This document shows, piece after piece, positions 52,529-59,552 of a DNA stretch of 64,000 nt (its first letter is position 1; the number at the start of each line of letters is the position of its first letter). The stretch comes from an uncultured Fibrobacter sp. (GTDB taxonomy: Bacteria; Fibrobacterota; Fibrobacteria; Fibrobacterales; Fibrobacteraceae): NCBI GenBank assembly GCA_946186895.1, contig CAMHOW010000002.1, positions 1 through 64,000 on the forward strand, given 5' to 3'. Position numbers and translations under genes: made by a program. The notes below the pieces were generated by a model. The model did not search any database and was not told the DNA's origin. It was given only the letters and a program-made list of their open reading frames with translations.

Positions 52529-54355
52529 CTACTCCTCTACTTCACGCTCAACGGAACACACCGTATTACCTTGGTAATCCAGCCTGTAAGTGTATGTACC
52601 GGGTTCCGTGGGGAATGTCAGCTGGTACATATCGCCGTTAGAATACCTGTTAACGCTCAATGTGGTCAGCTTTTCGTTGTCCTGATACAGATCCATCGAC
52701 AAGTTTGGCCCAATCACATTGGCATCCCAGTTACTGAACGACGACCCCGCCGTGAAGAAGTACTTGTTCTCCCAACTATGGAAGTTGAATCCACAACTCG
52801 TGGAGGTAATCTTCGGGTAGGCCGTGGTAACGAAACCCGTACAAACATCCTTGCCTCCATAGGTAACCGTGTAGCTGTACGTACCAAGCTCGTCGGGCAC
52901 CGTAATCTTTCCGCTGTAGCCATTCCAACGGCTGACAGTCAGATTGGTGGTCTTGCCGTCTAGCGTAAGAACCATTGTGGCGTTGTCACCCATGGCATCG
53001 GTCCAGCCGGAGCACTTGTTCATGTTGAACTGAACCGAGGCACCCGGCATTACAGGCGTTCCCCAAGAGCATGTCGTGGTCAAGGTGGGATATTCTACCG
53101 TCAGCGGTGCGGTACACACCTCCTCACCATCCATGGAAAGGGTGTAGGTATAGCTCCCTGTTGTAGTCGGGGCTGTTAACTGAACCGCATCGTTGTCACC
53201 GTTGGCAACAGAGATTGTCTTGGTCGTACCGCCGCCTTCAAGAGTCATGCTGGCCGTACCGGTAATCCCGGTGGCGCTAGCAGCCTTGAAGTAGAAGGTC
53301 TGACCAGGCACAACGCTCATGGAGGACTTGTTGGCGTCGTAATTGTGTTCACCGAACCTGCAGCTAGCCCCCGGCAATTCCGAAGCCGTCACCGAGTTGC
53401 AAGTGGGGCTCATGGTCATGCCGTCGCTGTTGGTGACAGTCACCGTCGGCGCATAGGAACCCTTGGCCGAGATGGTCATGGTGCCCGAGGCCTCCGTTCC
53501 AGAAATTCCGCCACCCCAGGCGTAGGTAAAGGGTTCCGCTCCCGTGCAGCCGCTAACCGTCCAGGTGGCCTCCTTGGACTTTGAAGACGATACCACCAGG
53601 GATGTGGCAGGCGTGGTACAGGTACAGCCGCTCACCTTGATGCCGGTCACCTCCACCTTGGACTGGCACTTGACCTCTTTTTCCGTGGCAAGGCCCTTGT
53701 TTATCACCACCGATGCGCCGTAGGAGCCCTTTGCGGCATAGGTTACGGCAGGGGTCGCATCATTGCTGGTGGTAATGGAGCTCCCTTCGTCAAAGGTCCA
53801 GTCGTAGCTCTCGATAGTGACGCTGGAATTGATGGCCACATACTTCCAGGTGGCAGAGCCTCCCCTCTCTACGCTGGCCGGGGTCGGACTGCAAATACCG
53901 TTGACGATAGGCGTAGTGGACTTGGAAGACGAGGATACCACTGTCGTGCTGCTGACAGGGGTCGCGGCAGAACTGCTGGACACCACGGACGTGGTATCCG
54001 CCTGTATCGACGAAGAACTGGGTACTACCGGCCCTTTCTGGGCAGAGGAAGAGCTTCCGCCCTTGGAAGATGAATCCGCGGCAGAGCTGCCACCCTCTTC
54101 TTGAGCTTCGCTAGAACTGAGGAACACCTCTCCATTGCCGGCAGCCTTCTCCATGGCGGCCACGCATTGGGGGTCGTCGTTACAGGCGGCCATGGCGTCG
54201 GGAATGAGGTTCGCCATGCCATCTTCGTTGAACTCACCATAGTTCAACAGGGCCATCTCGTCATCGAGGTCCTTGGCTTCTATGGCGCCCATGTCGCAGG
54301 CCCATAAGAAGACTGCTATACATGCGAAAAATGCGCTTAAAAACACCCATTTCAT
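52529..54355 (-). CDS. ALLNYG-motif surface lipoprotein 2 (PKD-like, three Cys modules)
   Basis: 608 residues. I chose 54355 (GGAG seven bases upstream) over 54367. Lipobox FLWAC; then MGAIEAKDLDDEMALLNYG and CNDDPQCVAAME as in its paralogues. A very Ser-rich linker (~85-165) precedes two PKD-like domains and three ~85-residue modules. The modules start CRFG, CSWG and CGFN, and each ends in G-x-Y-x-Y/R-x-L-x-x-x-G-x-x-V-C (YTLSMDGEEVC, YTVTYGGKDVC, YRLDYQGNTVC). The modules recur in the large protein at the right edge. Function unknown, probably surface binding. Confidence 0.75.
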   Translation of the reverse strand: MKWVFLSAFFACIAVFLWACDMGAIEAKDLDDEMALLNYGEFNEDGMANLIPDAMAACNDDPQCVAAMEKAAGNGEVFLSSSEAQEEGGSSAADSSSKGGSSSSAQKGPVVPSSSSIQADTTSVVSSSSAATPVSSTTVVSSSSKSTTPIVNGICSPTPASVERGGSATWKYVAINSSVTIESYDWTFDEGSSITTSNDATPAVTYAAKGSYGASVVINKGLATEKEVKCQSKVEVTGIKVSGCTCTTPATSLVVSSSKSKEATWTVSGCTGAEPFTYAWGGGISGTEASGTMTISAKGSYAPTVTVTNSDGMTMSPTCNSVTASELPGASCRFGEHNYDANKSSMSVVPGQTFYFKAASATGITGTASMTLEGGGTTKTISVANGDNDAVQLTAPTTTGSYTYTLSMDGEEVCTAPLTVEYPTLTTTCSWGTPVMPGASVQFNMNKCSGWTDAMGDNATMVLTLDGKTTNLTVSRWNGYSGKITVPDELGTYSYTVTYGGKDVCTGFVTTAYPKITSTSCGFNFHSWENKYFFTAGSSFSNWDANVIGPNLSMDLYQDNEKLTTLSVNRYSNGDMYQLTFPTEPGTYTYRLDYQGNTVCSVEREVEE

Positions 54356-54458
54356 AAGCCACTCCATACCCTATATTACACCTAAAGATTAATATATACT
54401 TTTTTTCGGCAACGTAAACAAAAAATTTCATTTTCTTGACAAAAGTCACGAAAAAACG

Positions 54459-54495
54459 CAAAAAAAGCCCTCCCAGGCAGGGAGGGCTAAAAAAA
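54459..54495 (-). terminator. Bidirectional terminator
   Basis: Perfect 9-bp stem AGCCCTCCC / GGGAGGGCT (54466-54474 with 54480-54488), five-base loop, flanked by A7 on one side and A-rich sequence on the other. It ends the minus-strand gene at 54515. Confidence 0.92.
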
Positions 54496-54514
54496 TCAAA
54501 TGAAATAGAATCGA

Positions 54515-55780
54515 TTAATACACACCACATTTTCCAGCCGCAGTCAAATTGACCACAACCGCACTCGAGTTGCACGACACCGCAAAATACCACCCACTGT
54601 TGTTATTTCCAGTAGTCGCATTCGCATAAGTATTGCTGCCACAAGTAACTGAGGAGCCGGACATATCAGATCCACCATTCTCACAATAGAAGAAGGAATA
54701 AGAACCAACACTCACCATAAGCGTATTTTCCCCTGCAGGAACAGGCATTTTACCATTCATCTCACTAATTTCATATTTAGGATGATCCGAATCAATCACA
54801 GCTGGCGACGTACAGGTAATTGTTGAATCTGTTTCAGCGGTACTAACAGTCACCTTGGGCGTAAGTGGGGTTTCTGCCTTAACGCCACTAAGGCTCATGG
54901 TCCCCGTTGCTCCTGTTCCCGTCGCACCACTCCAAGAATATTTCGTAACAGCTGACTTACAGGACACATTCCAGCTAGCAGAGGCATCCTTAGCCACATC
55001 TACGGTTTCCGAAGTGGGCTTGCAGGAGCATCCTTCAATGGGGTCCCCGTTCACCCTGACAGAACCACAATTGATAGTCTTGTCACCAATTTTCAAAGTT
55101 GCGGAATAGCTATCCGCCTTGGTGTAGGTGGCCGTCGCCGTATTGGTCTTGCAGGGAGCGCTAGCCGTCCCTTCGGTAGACCCCGTCATGGTCCATTCAC
55201 AGGTAGCGGCGTTCACCATGTTGTTGTAATCCATCACCTGTTGCACGCTGGCGCCGGCAGGCAGGCTAGCCTTGGTGAAAGTCCAGGTTACAGGATTACC
55301 CTTCCGGACAGAGGTCGGGCTTGGTGCGCAGGAACCGTCGGGCTTGGTGCCGTCAGAAATGACCGCGCTAGAGGCAGGAGGAGTATCGCCACCGGAGGCC
55401 GAACTGCCGGTGGGAGTCACCGATGCAGAGGAGGTGTTGACAACTGGTCCGGAGCCATTGCTCACAGGACCGCTGGGGCTGCTGGTCGGGGTTTCACCGC
55501 CGCCCTCGCCACCTTCGCCGCCCTCGGCACTGCTCTCGGGGGGCTCGTAGGTGGAGCCTTCCATCTTGGCCGCGCAGGCCTCGTCGGCGGAACAGTCCGC
55601 CATAGCCTGGTTCACAAGGGTATGCATGTTGCCCTCGTCGCCTTCGGCAAACGGGGGACCATAGTTCAACAGGGCCAGCTCGTCGTCGCCGCCCTTTGTA
55701 ATGACTTCGCCATCACCGCAGGCCCAAAAGGCTGCGCTGACGCCCAAAACAGAAAGTCCAATAAGAATTTTCTTGTTCAT
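54515..55780 (-). CDS. ALLNYG-motif surface lipoprotein 3
   Basis: 421 residues. Lipobox AFWAC after MNKKILIGLSVLGVSA, GAGG upstream. It shares GDGEV..GGDDELALLNYGPPFAEGDEGNM (in pieces) and CSADEACAAKME with lipoprotein 1, whose GPPF-EGD-GNM spacing it matches exactly. A Gly/Ser/Thr-rich linker, one PKD-like domain with an extra Cys pair, a GCSCKPTSETVDV domain and a Cys-rich C-terminal domain (ending CGVY) follow. It is monocistronic, bounded by its own terminator. Divergent from the first nuclease gene. Confidence 0.75.
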   Translation of the reverse strand: MNKKILIGLSVLGVSAAFWACGDGEVITKGGDDELALLNYGPPFAEGDEGNMHTLVNQAMADCSADEACAAKMEGSTYEPPESSAEGGEGGEGGGETPTSSPSGPVSNGSGPVVNTSSASVTPTGSSASGGDTPPASSAVISDGTKPDGSCAPSPTSVRKGNPVTWTFTKASLPAGASVQQVMDYNNMVNAATCEWTMTGSTEGTASAPCKTNTATATYTKADSYSATLKIGDKTINCGSVRVNGDPIEGCSCKPTSETVDVAKDASASWNVSCKSAVTKYSWSGATGTGATGTMSLSGVKAETPLTPKVTVSTAETDSTITCTSPAVIDSDHPKYEISEMNGKMPVPAGENTLMVSVGSYSFFYCENGGSDMSGSSVTCGSNTYANATTGNNNSGWYFAVSCNSSAVVVNLTAAGKCGVY

Positions 55781-55830
55781 ACAAAAACCTCTTTGTCCTA
55801 AATATATCCTTTTTTACAGATATTTGGGAG

Positions 55831-55858
55831 GGGCCGGCCCGTAAAACGGCCTTTTTTC
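55831..55858 (+). terminator. Terminator-like hairpin with no upstream + strand gene
   Basis: GGCCG-gcccgtaaaa-CGGCC followed by TTTTTTCC, directly before the leader of the first nuclease gene. Nothing on the + strand before it needs ending; on the minus strand it lies in the 5' leader of lipoprotein 3. Confidence 0.55.
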
Positions 55859-55969
55859 CACGTAAACAAAAATTTCATGCCAGTTTCGTCACAAAAAAAC
55901 GTCTTATACAGTACGGGGTTCTTCGCTCCGCCGCAGCCCGGGGCGCACCCGGAAAAAGAGAAATACATA
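55859..55969 (+). promoter_or_regulatory. Conserved 111-nt leader of nuclease gene 1
   Basis: Starts CACGTAAACAAAAATTTC, continues ATGCCAGTTTCGTCAC, an A-rich run, CGTCTTATACAG, and a GC-rich hairpin section with CCGGG-GCGCA-CCCGG, and ends at the ATG. The TTATACA could be a -10 box. Leaders of identical length precede the genes at 57159 and 58408. Confidence 0.7.
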
Positions 55970-56968
55970 ATGACCAAAGAACAATACGCAGAAATGCTCC
56001 GCGACATCAGCGAAACACACAAGATTGGTGGCGACACCACCGCCTGCATCGCAAAATACCGCAAGCGATACAAGTTCGCCTACATCTACAACGACACCAT
56101 CTTCAAGCAGATCTTCGGCAACCCCCAAAACATGGACATCACGGCAAACTTCCTGAACGCCATACTCAAGCTGGATGGCGGCGACTGTATCGACAAGCTC
56201 ACCTTCGTGAACACCGCAGTAGAAGGGACCTTGAGCAAGTCAGTCATTTCGGACGTGGTTGTAGAGAGCGAGCCCCTCGAACGCATCGTGCTGGAAGTCC
56301 AACATGTAAAGGGCGACGCCTACAACGACAGACTCGTCTACTATGTCGCAAAGCACACCGTGGCAAGCAAGGCACCCGGCGAGAACTACTGGCTAAGGAA
56401 TCTGAACCTCATCAGCCTCCAGATGTTCGACGGATTCCCCGAATCCAGGAACTACAGGCACAGCATACGCCTCAAGAACCAGGAGAACGACGAGTTCTTC
56501 AAGAAGCAGACCATCACCCTTGTCGAGATTCCAAAGTTTCTGAAGGACGGCTACAGCTCAGACAACAGCATGCTTGCCCAGTGGCTCCGCGTAATCGACG
56601 GCCTGAACAACGAGAAGCCCGTTCCCGTGCCCGAGGGCTCGATATTCGCCCGCTTGCAGGAGAAGGCGAAATTGAGTATATTTACCGAGGAGTTCCTAGT
56701 AAGCGAGGCCAAGAACATGAGCGATCGCCAATACGAAATGTACGTAGAAAAGAAGCAAGCCCGTGCCGAGGGCTTAGCCGAGGGCCGTGCAGAAGGTCGC
56801 GAGCAAGGCCTGGCCGAAGGCCGTGCTGAAGGGCGTGCTGAAGGGCGTGCTGAAGGCCGTGAGCAAGGAATCGACATTCTAGAATCCCTTGGCGTGCCGA
56901 GCGAACTGATCGAGAAAGCGCGGAAAATTGCAGCGGAGAAAGCCAAGGAATCTCCTAGTAACCTGTAG
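55970..56968 (+). CDS. Rpn / PD-(D/E)XK nuclease-family protein 1 (PF12784-like)
   Basis: 332 residues. The likely nuclease core has Asp95 (ISDVVVE), Glu109 and Gln111 (IVLEVQHVK), followed by NDRLVYYVAKHTV. This is the pattern of Rpn recombination-promoting nuclease/putative transposase families. The C-terminal part holds a tandem AEGR/AEGREQG repeat (~264-300) coded by 12-bp DNA units, then the helix ILESLGVPSELIEKARKIA. I set the start at 55970, where the shared leader ends; an in-frame ATG at 55877 lies inside the leader. Cytosolic. Closest in layout to nuclease gene 3. Confidence 0.82.
   Translation: MTKEQYAEMLRDISETHKIGGDTTACIAKYRKRYKFAYIYNDTIFKQIFGNPQNMDITANFLNAILKLDGGDCIDKLTFVNTAVEGTLSKSVISDVVVESEPLERIVLEVQHVKGDAYNDRLVYYVAKHTVASKAPGENYWLRNLNLISLQMFDGFPESRNYRHSIRLKNQENDEFFKKQTITLVEIPKFLKDGYSSDNSMLAQWLRVIDGLNNEKPVPVPEGSIFARLQEKAKLSIFTEEFLVSEAKNMSDRQYEMYVEKKQARAEGLAEGRAEGREQGLAEGRAEGRAEGRAEGREQGIDILESLGVPSELIEKARKIAAEKAKESPSNL
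56805..56869 (+). repeat. In-frame 12-bp tandem repeat
   Basis: Units of the form GTGCTGAAGGGC (A-E-G-R) repeat at least three times without change around 56821-56856, flanked by diverged copies. Gain or loss of units would keep the frame. Confidence 0.75.
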
Positions 56969-56988
56969 CATGGCACCCTAGCCAGACA

Positions 56989-57032
56989 TTCAACCCCCGT
57001 GGATAGTGAATCCGCGGAGGTGTATTTGTATG
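56989..57032 (+). terminator. Weak terminator after nuclease gene 1
   Basis: ACCCCCGTGGAT / ATCCGCGGAGGT hairpin with mismatches, followed by GTATTTGTATG; no clean T run. Confidence 0.4.
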
Positions 57033-57047
57033 TGAACTTATAAAAGC

Positions 57048-57158
57048 CATGTAAACAAATTTTTCAGGCATATTTCGCCCCAAAAAAGCGTCTTATACAT
57101 AGACGGGACCTTCCCCGTCTGCGATACGGGCGTGTTCCCGCATTTAACGGAATCTAAA
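57048..57158 (+). promoter_or_regulatory. Conserved 111-nt leader of nuclease gene 2
   Basis: CATGTAAACAAATTTTTC, then AGGCATATTTCGCCCC (the ATG of the other leaders is AGG here), CGTCTTATACATAG, hairpin 1 AGACGGG-accttc-CCCGTCT and hairpin 2 CGGG-cgtgtt-CCCG, ending AACGGAATCTAAA before the ATG. Confidence 0.7.
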
Positions 57159-58115
57159 ATGACAGGAAATGAAAACTTTGTAGAGTCGGATATTCGCGAT
57201 ATCGCTCACGAATTCAACGTGATTGTGAACTCCGTGAAAGATGACAAGAGCAATTTCGTACACGACAGATACTTTAGGTTCGCCTTTGCGAAGCCCTCCC
57301 GCATGGTGGAACTCCTGACGCTGTTTTCGCGTCACAATCCCTCGCTCAAGGCTTTCCTAGACACCATCGACCTTGCAAGCTTGCGAGGATCGAGCGAAAA
57401 CCTTTCCAGTGACAAGCATGCAGGCTCCGCGGACCTCGTTTTCGAGGCGAATCTCAAGGATGGCGGCATCACCGGGCTCTACGTGGGTATTATCGCCGAG
57501 CACAAGTCCACCAACAGGGACAATGTATTTCTCCAGATTTCGGAGTATTATCACCACCTGTTCCTGGAGCGCGAAAAAGACGTGCCTGTGGTGGCGTTCA
57601 TCGTCTATAACGGAGAGGAAGGCTGGGATCCGCTCAGCGAAACGCGGTTTCCGAACTATCCCGAATATTACCACGACATCGGATTTCCTTTCAAGGTGGA
57701 ATTCTTGGATGTGGGACACGCCATCGACGATGCGGAATTGAAGGCTCTTTCGCCCATTACCCTTGTCGCTCTTACTGCAATGAAGTATATTTTTGATGTC
57801 GAGAAATTCTCGGTTTCTTTCCGTGAGGCAGCACTGCACTTGCTCAAGATGCAGAATACCGATGAGGGGAAGGATTTTATCAAACAGTCGCTTTCGTATT
57901 TCTTTTGGAAGTGGCCCTACAAGAGCGAGGTAATCAAGATGGATAGTCCGGAAGCCATTGCGAACAAGGGTTACGAAACCTTCGGTGAGCATTTCTTCAA
58001 TGCAGGCGAGGCAAAAGGCGAGTCCAACGCCATCAGTGTCTTCGAGAAACTGGGTGCTTCTCCAGAAATGATTGCCGAGGCGAAGGCGATGCTTGCTGCG
58101 CTTGCGAACAAGTAA
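57159..58115 (+). CDS. Rpn family nuclease / putative transposase 2 (PF04754-like)
   Basis: 318 residues. The Transposase_31-like pattern is visible: HDRYFRFAFAKPSRMVELL near the start, then the nuclease core with Asp92 (ADLVFE), Glu114 and Lys116 (IIAEHKS), then FLQISEYYHHLF and VVAFIVYNGEEGW. The C-terminus ends SVFEKLGASPEMIAEAKAML, like the end of nuclease gene 1. The start at 57159 coincides with the end of the shared leader; a GTG at 57132 lies in the leader. It is a different subfamily from genes 1 and 3, so the shared leader is notable. Confidence 0.82.
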   Translation: MTGNENFVESDIRDIAHEFNVIVNSVKDDKSNFVHDRYFRFAFAKPSRMVELLTLFSRHNPSLKAFLDTIDLASLRGSSENLSSDKHAGSADLVFEANLKDGGITGLYVGIIAEHKSTNRDNVFLQISEYYHHLFLEREKDVPVVAFIVYNGEEGWDPLSETRFPNYPEYYHDIGFPFKVEFLDVGHAIDDAELKALSPITLVALTAMKYIFDVEKFSVSFREAALHLLKMQNTDEGKDFIKQSLSYFFWKWPYKSEVIKMDSPEAIANKGYETFGEHFFNAGEAKGESNAISVFEKLGASPEMIAEAKAMLAALANK

Positions 58116-58240
58116 CCGCCATCGTCATCCTCCTTCCATTGTCATCCCCGCACACCCGAGCCTGCCCCGGACCTGTTCCGGGGTCATCCCCGCGCAGGCG
58201 GGGATCTCCTAGCAAGTCGTAACCCAACCCATTCACAGGC
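58116..58240. repeat. GTCATCCCCGC-type REP elements
   Basis: CCCCGGA-cctgt-TCCGGGG (58165-58183) and CCCCGC-gcag-GCGGGG (58188-58203) with GTCATCC before and GATCTC after. Related to the elements at 19647, 41.4 and 46.5 kb. Confidence 0.75.
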
Positions 58241-58280
58241 AAAAGCCCCGGACGGTGCGTCCTGGGGCTTTGATTTTTTT
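58241..58280 (+). terminator. Terminator after nuclease gene 2
   Basis: AAAGCCCCGGAC-ggtgc-GTCCTGGGGCTTT followed by GATTTTTTTC. Nearly the same hairpin ends nuclease gene 3. Confidence 0.92.
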
Positions 58281-58296
58281 CACAATGTAAAAATTG

Positions 58297-58407
58297 CACG
58301 TAAACAAAAATTTCATGCCAGTTTCGTCACAAAAAAACGTCTATATAGCAGATGGGGCCATTCCCCGTCCGCGACACGGGCGCGTTCCCGCTATAAAACG
58401 GAATAAA
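58297..58407 (+). promoter_or_regulatory. Conserved 111-nt leader of nuclease gene 3
   Basis: CACGTAAACAAAAATTTC and ATGCCAGTTTCGTCAC are identical to leader 1. Then CGTCTATATAG, hairpin 1 GATGGGG-ccatt-CCCCGTC and hairpin 2 CGGG-cgcgtt-CCCG as in leader 2, ending AACGGAATAAA before the ATG. Confidence 0.7.
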
Positions 58408-59346
58408 ATGACAAGAGAGGAATTCATCGCCTTCGTCAAGGACGTGCACGAGCATCCCGAGCATCTGGCGAAATATCGCAAGAAGTACAAGAACGTCTAT
58501 CCGTTCAGCGACGGCATTTTCAAGATGCTCATGGCGAACGAGGCCAAGCCGCAGCGCACCGTGAAATTCCTGAACGCCATGCTCGGGCTTACCGGACGCA
58601 AGGCCATCAAGACATACACCCTCGGGGTTCCGGAGAACCCAGGTGTACTGAATGACAAGACTGCCATCTTTGACATCTACGGCACCACGCAATCCGGCGA
58701 GCCTGTGCTTATCGAGGTGCAACAGACATTCAACAAGCTTTTTGTTGACAGGCTCATCTACTACACCGGCCGTGTGGTCTCGCGCACTGTCAAGAAGTCG
58801 CAGGACTACAAGTTGCCGCACATCTACGTGCTCTCGCTTTTGACAGAGAACCAGTTCCCGAAGGAGCCGAACACCTACCTGCACCATGCGCAAATTGTGC
58901 GCAACCGGCGTATTTTCTACAATAAACTGGACATCTACCTGATCGAAATCGAGAAGTTCTTCGCCATCGACAAGCGCACCCCGCCGGGCAAGCGCGAAGC
59001 GACCGACAGGGCCGAAATGCTGCGCCTGTTCCGCGACGTGCTCGAAGAAAAGGACATCCCTGAGGAAAAGCTGAAGAAACTGCTTGACAAGGACTTCATG
59101 AAAGATGTATCTTTAGTGGGGTACACCGACGAAACACTCCTGAACGAGGTTGACGGGATGACGAATATTATTTACGAAAAACAGGGATCATATTTGCAGG
59201 GCGGCGAAGACAAGGCGAACGAAATCGCCCTTGCGATGCTTGCCCGAAATTATTCCGTTGATGATATCGTGGCAATCACCAAGCTCCCGAAGCAGGAAGT
59301 GGTCAAGCTGAAACGGCAAGCCGCGAAAGAACTGGCAACGGCGTAA
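58408..59346 (+). CDS. Rpn / PD-(D/E)XK nuclease-family protein 3 (PF12784-like)
   Basis: 312 residues. Core residues Asp89 (AIFDIYG), Glu103 and Gln105 (VLIEVQQ), then FVDRLIYYTGRVV, align with nuclease gene 1; both share the N-terminal AKYRK(K/R)Y and a following Phe-Lys segment (DGIFKMLM / DTIFKQIF). The C-terminus ends in a helix-turn-helix-like NYSVDDIVAITKLPKQEVVKLKRQ, in place of the AEGR repeat of gene 1. Start at 58408 by the same leader rule. Its 3' end carries a terminator matching that of gene 2. Confidence 0.82.
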   Translation: MTREEFIAFVKDVHEHPEHLAKYRKKYKNVYPFSDGIFKMLMANEAKPQRTVKFLNAMLGLTGRKAIKTYTLGVPENPGVLNDKTAIFDIYGTTQSGEPVLIEVQQTFNKLFVDRLIYYTGRVVSRTVKKSQDYKLPHIYVLSLLTENQFPKEPNTYLHHAQIVRNRRIFYNKLDIYLIEIEKFFAIDKRTPPGKREATDRAEMLRLFRDVLEEKDIPEEKLKKLLDKDFMKDVSLVGYTDETLLNEVDGMTNIIYEKQGSYLQGGEDKANEIALAMLARNYSVDDIVAITKLPKQEVVKLKRQAAKELATA

Positions 59347-59446
59347 CTCTATCGTCATCCTCGCCCATTCGGCCTTGCTTGCTTCGGCTTTGCTCAGCAC
59401 AAGCAGGAGCAGGCTCCGGCGAGGATCCGCTATAATCAATTCACAG

Positions 59447-59486
59447 CAAAAGCCCCGGACGGAGTGTCCTGGGGCTTCGATTGTTT
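59447..59486 (+). terminator. Terminator after nuclease gene 3
   Basis: AAAGCCCCGGAC-ggagt-GTCCTGGGGCTTC followed by GATTGTTT. Differs from the one at 58241-58280 in loop and one stem base. Confidence 0.85.
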
Positions 59487-59493
59487 AGGGGTA

Positions 59494-59527
59494 AAGGAAA
59501 GGCTCCCCGGTGATGACGGGGAGCCTA
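59494..59527 (-). terminator. Terminator of the large right-edge gene
   Basis: Perfect 10-bp stem AGGCTCCCCG / CGGGGAGCCT (59500-59509 with 59517-59526); on the minus strand it is followed by TTTCCTTTA. Confidence 0.8.
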
Positions 59528-59552
59528 GGAAACGTAATTACACAATCAAAAA

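Larger units (their letters stand above)
59347..59552. other. Intergenic region with two facing terminators
   Basis: A GTCATCCTCGCC ... GGCGAGGATCC inverted element (59354-59429) is followed by the two terminators listed next. No gene visible. Confidence 0.6.

Noticed and set aside
55859-58407. Known riboswitch or ribosomal leader in front of the nuclease genes
   Set aside because: The two short GC hairpins match no riboswitch class I know, and nuclease genes are not typical targets.
55877-59346. Insertion sequence, because Rpn proteins are often labelled putative transposases
   Set aside because: No terminal inverted repeats or target duplications were found at the gene ends, and Rpn proteins are PD-(D/E)XK nucleases rather than DDE transposases.
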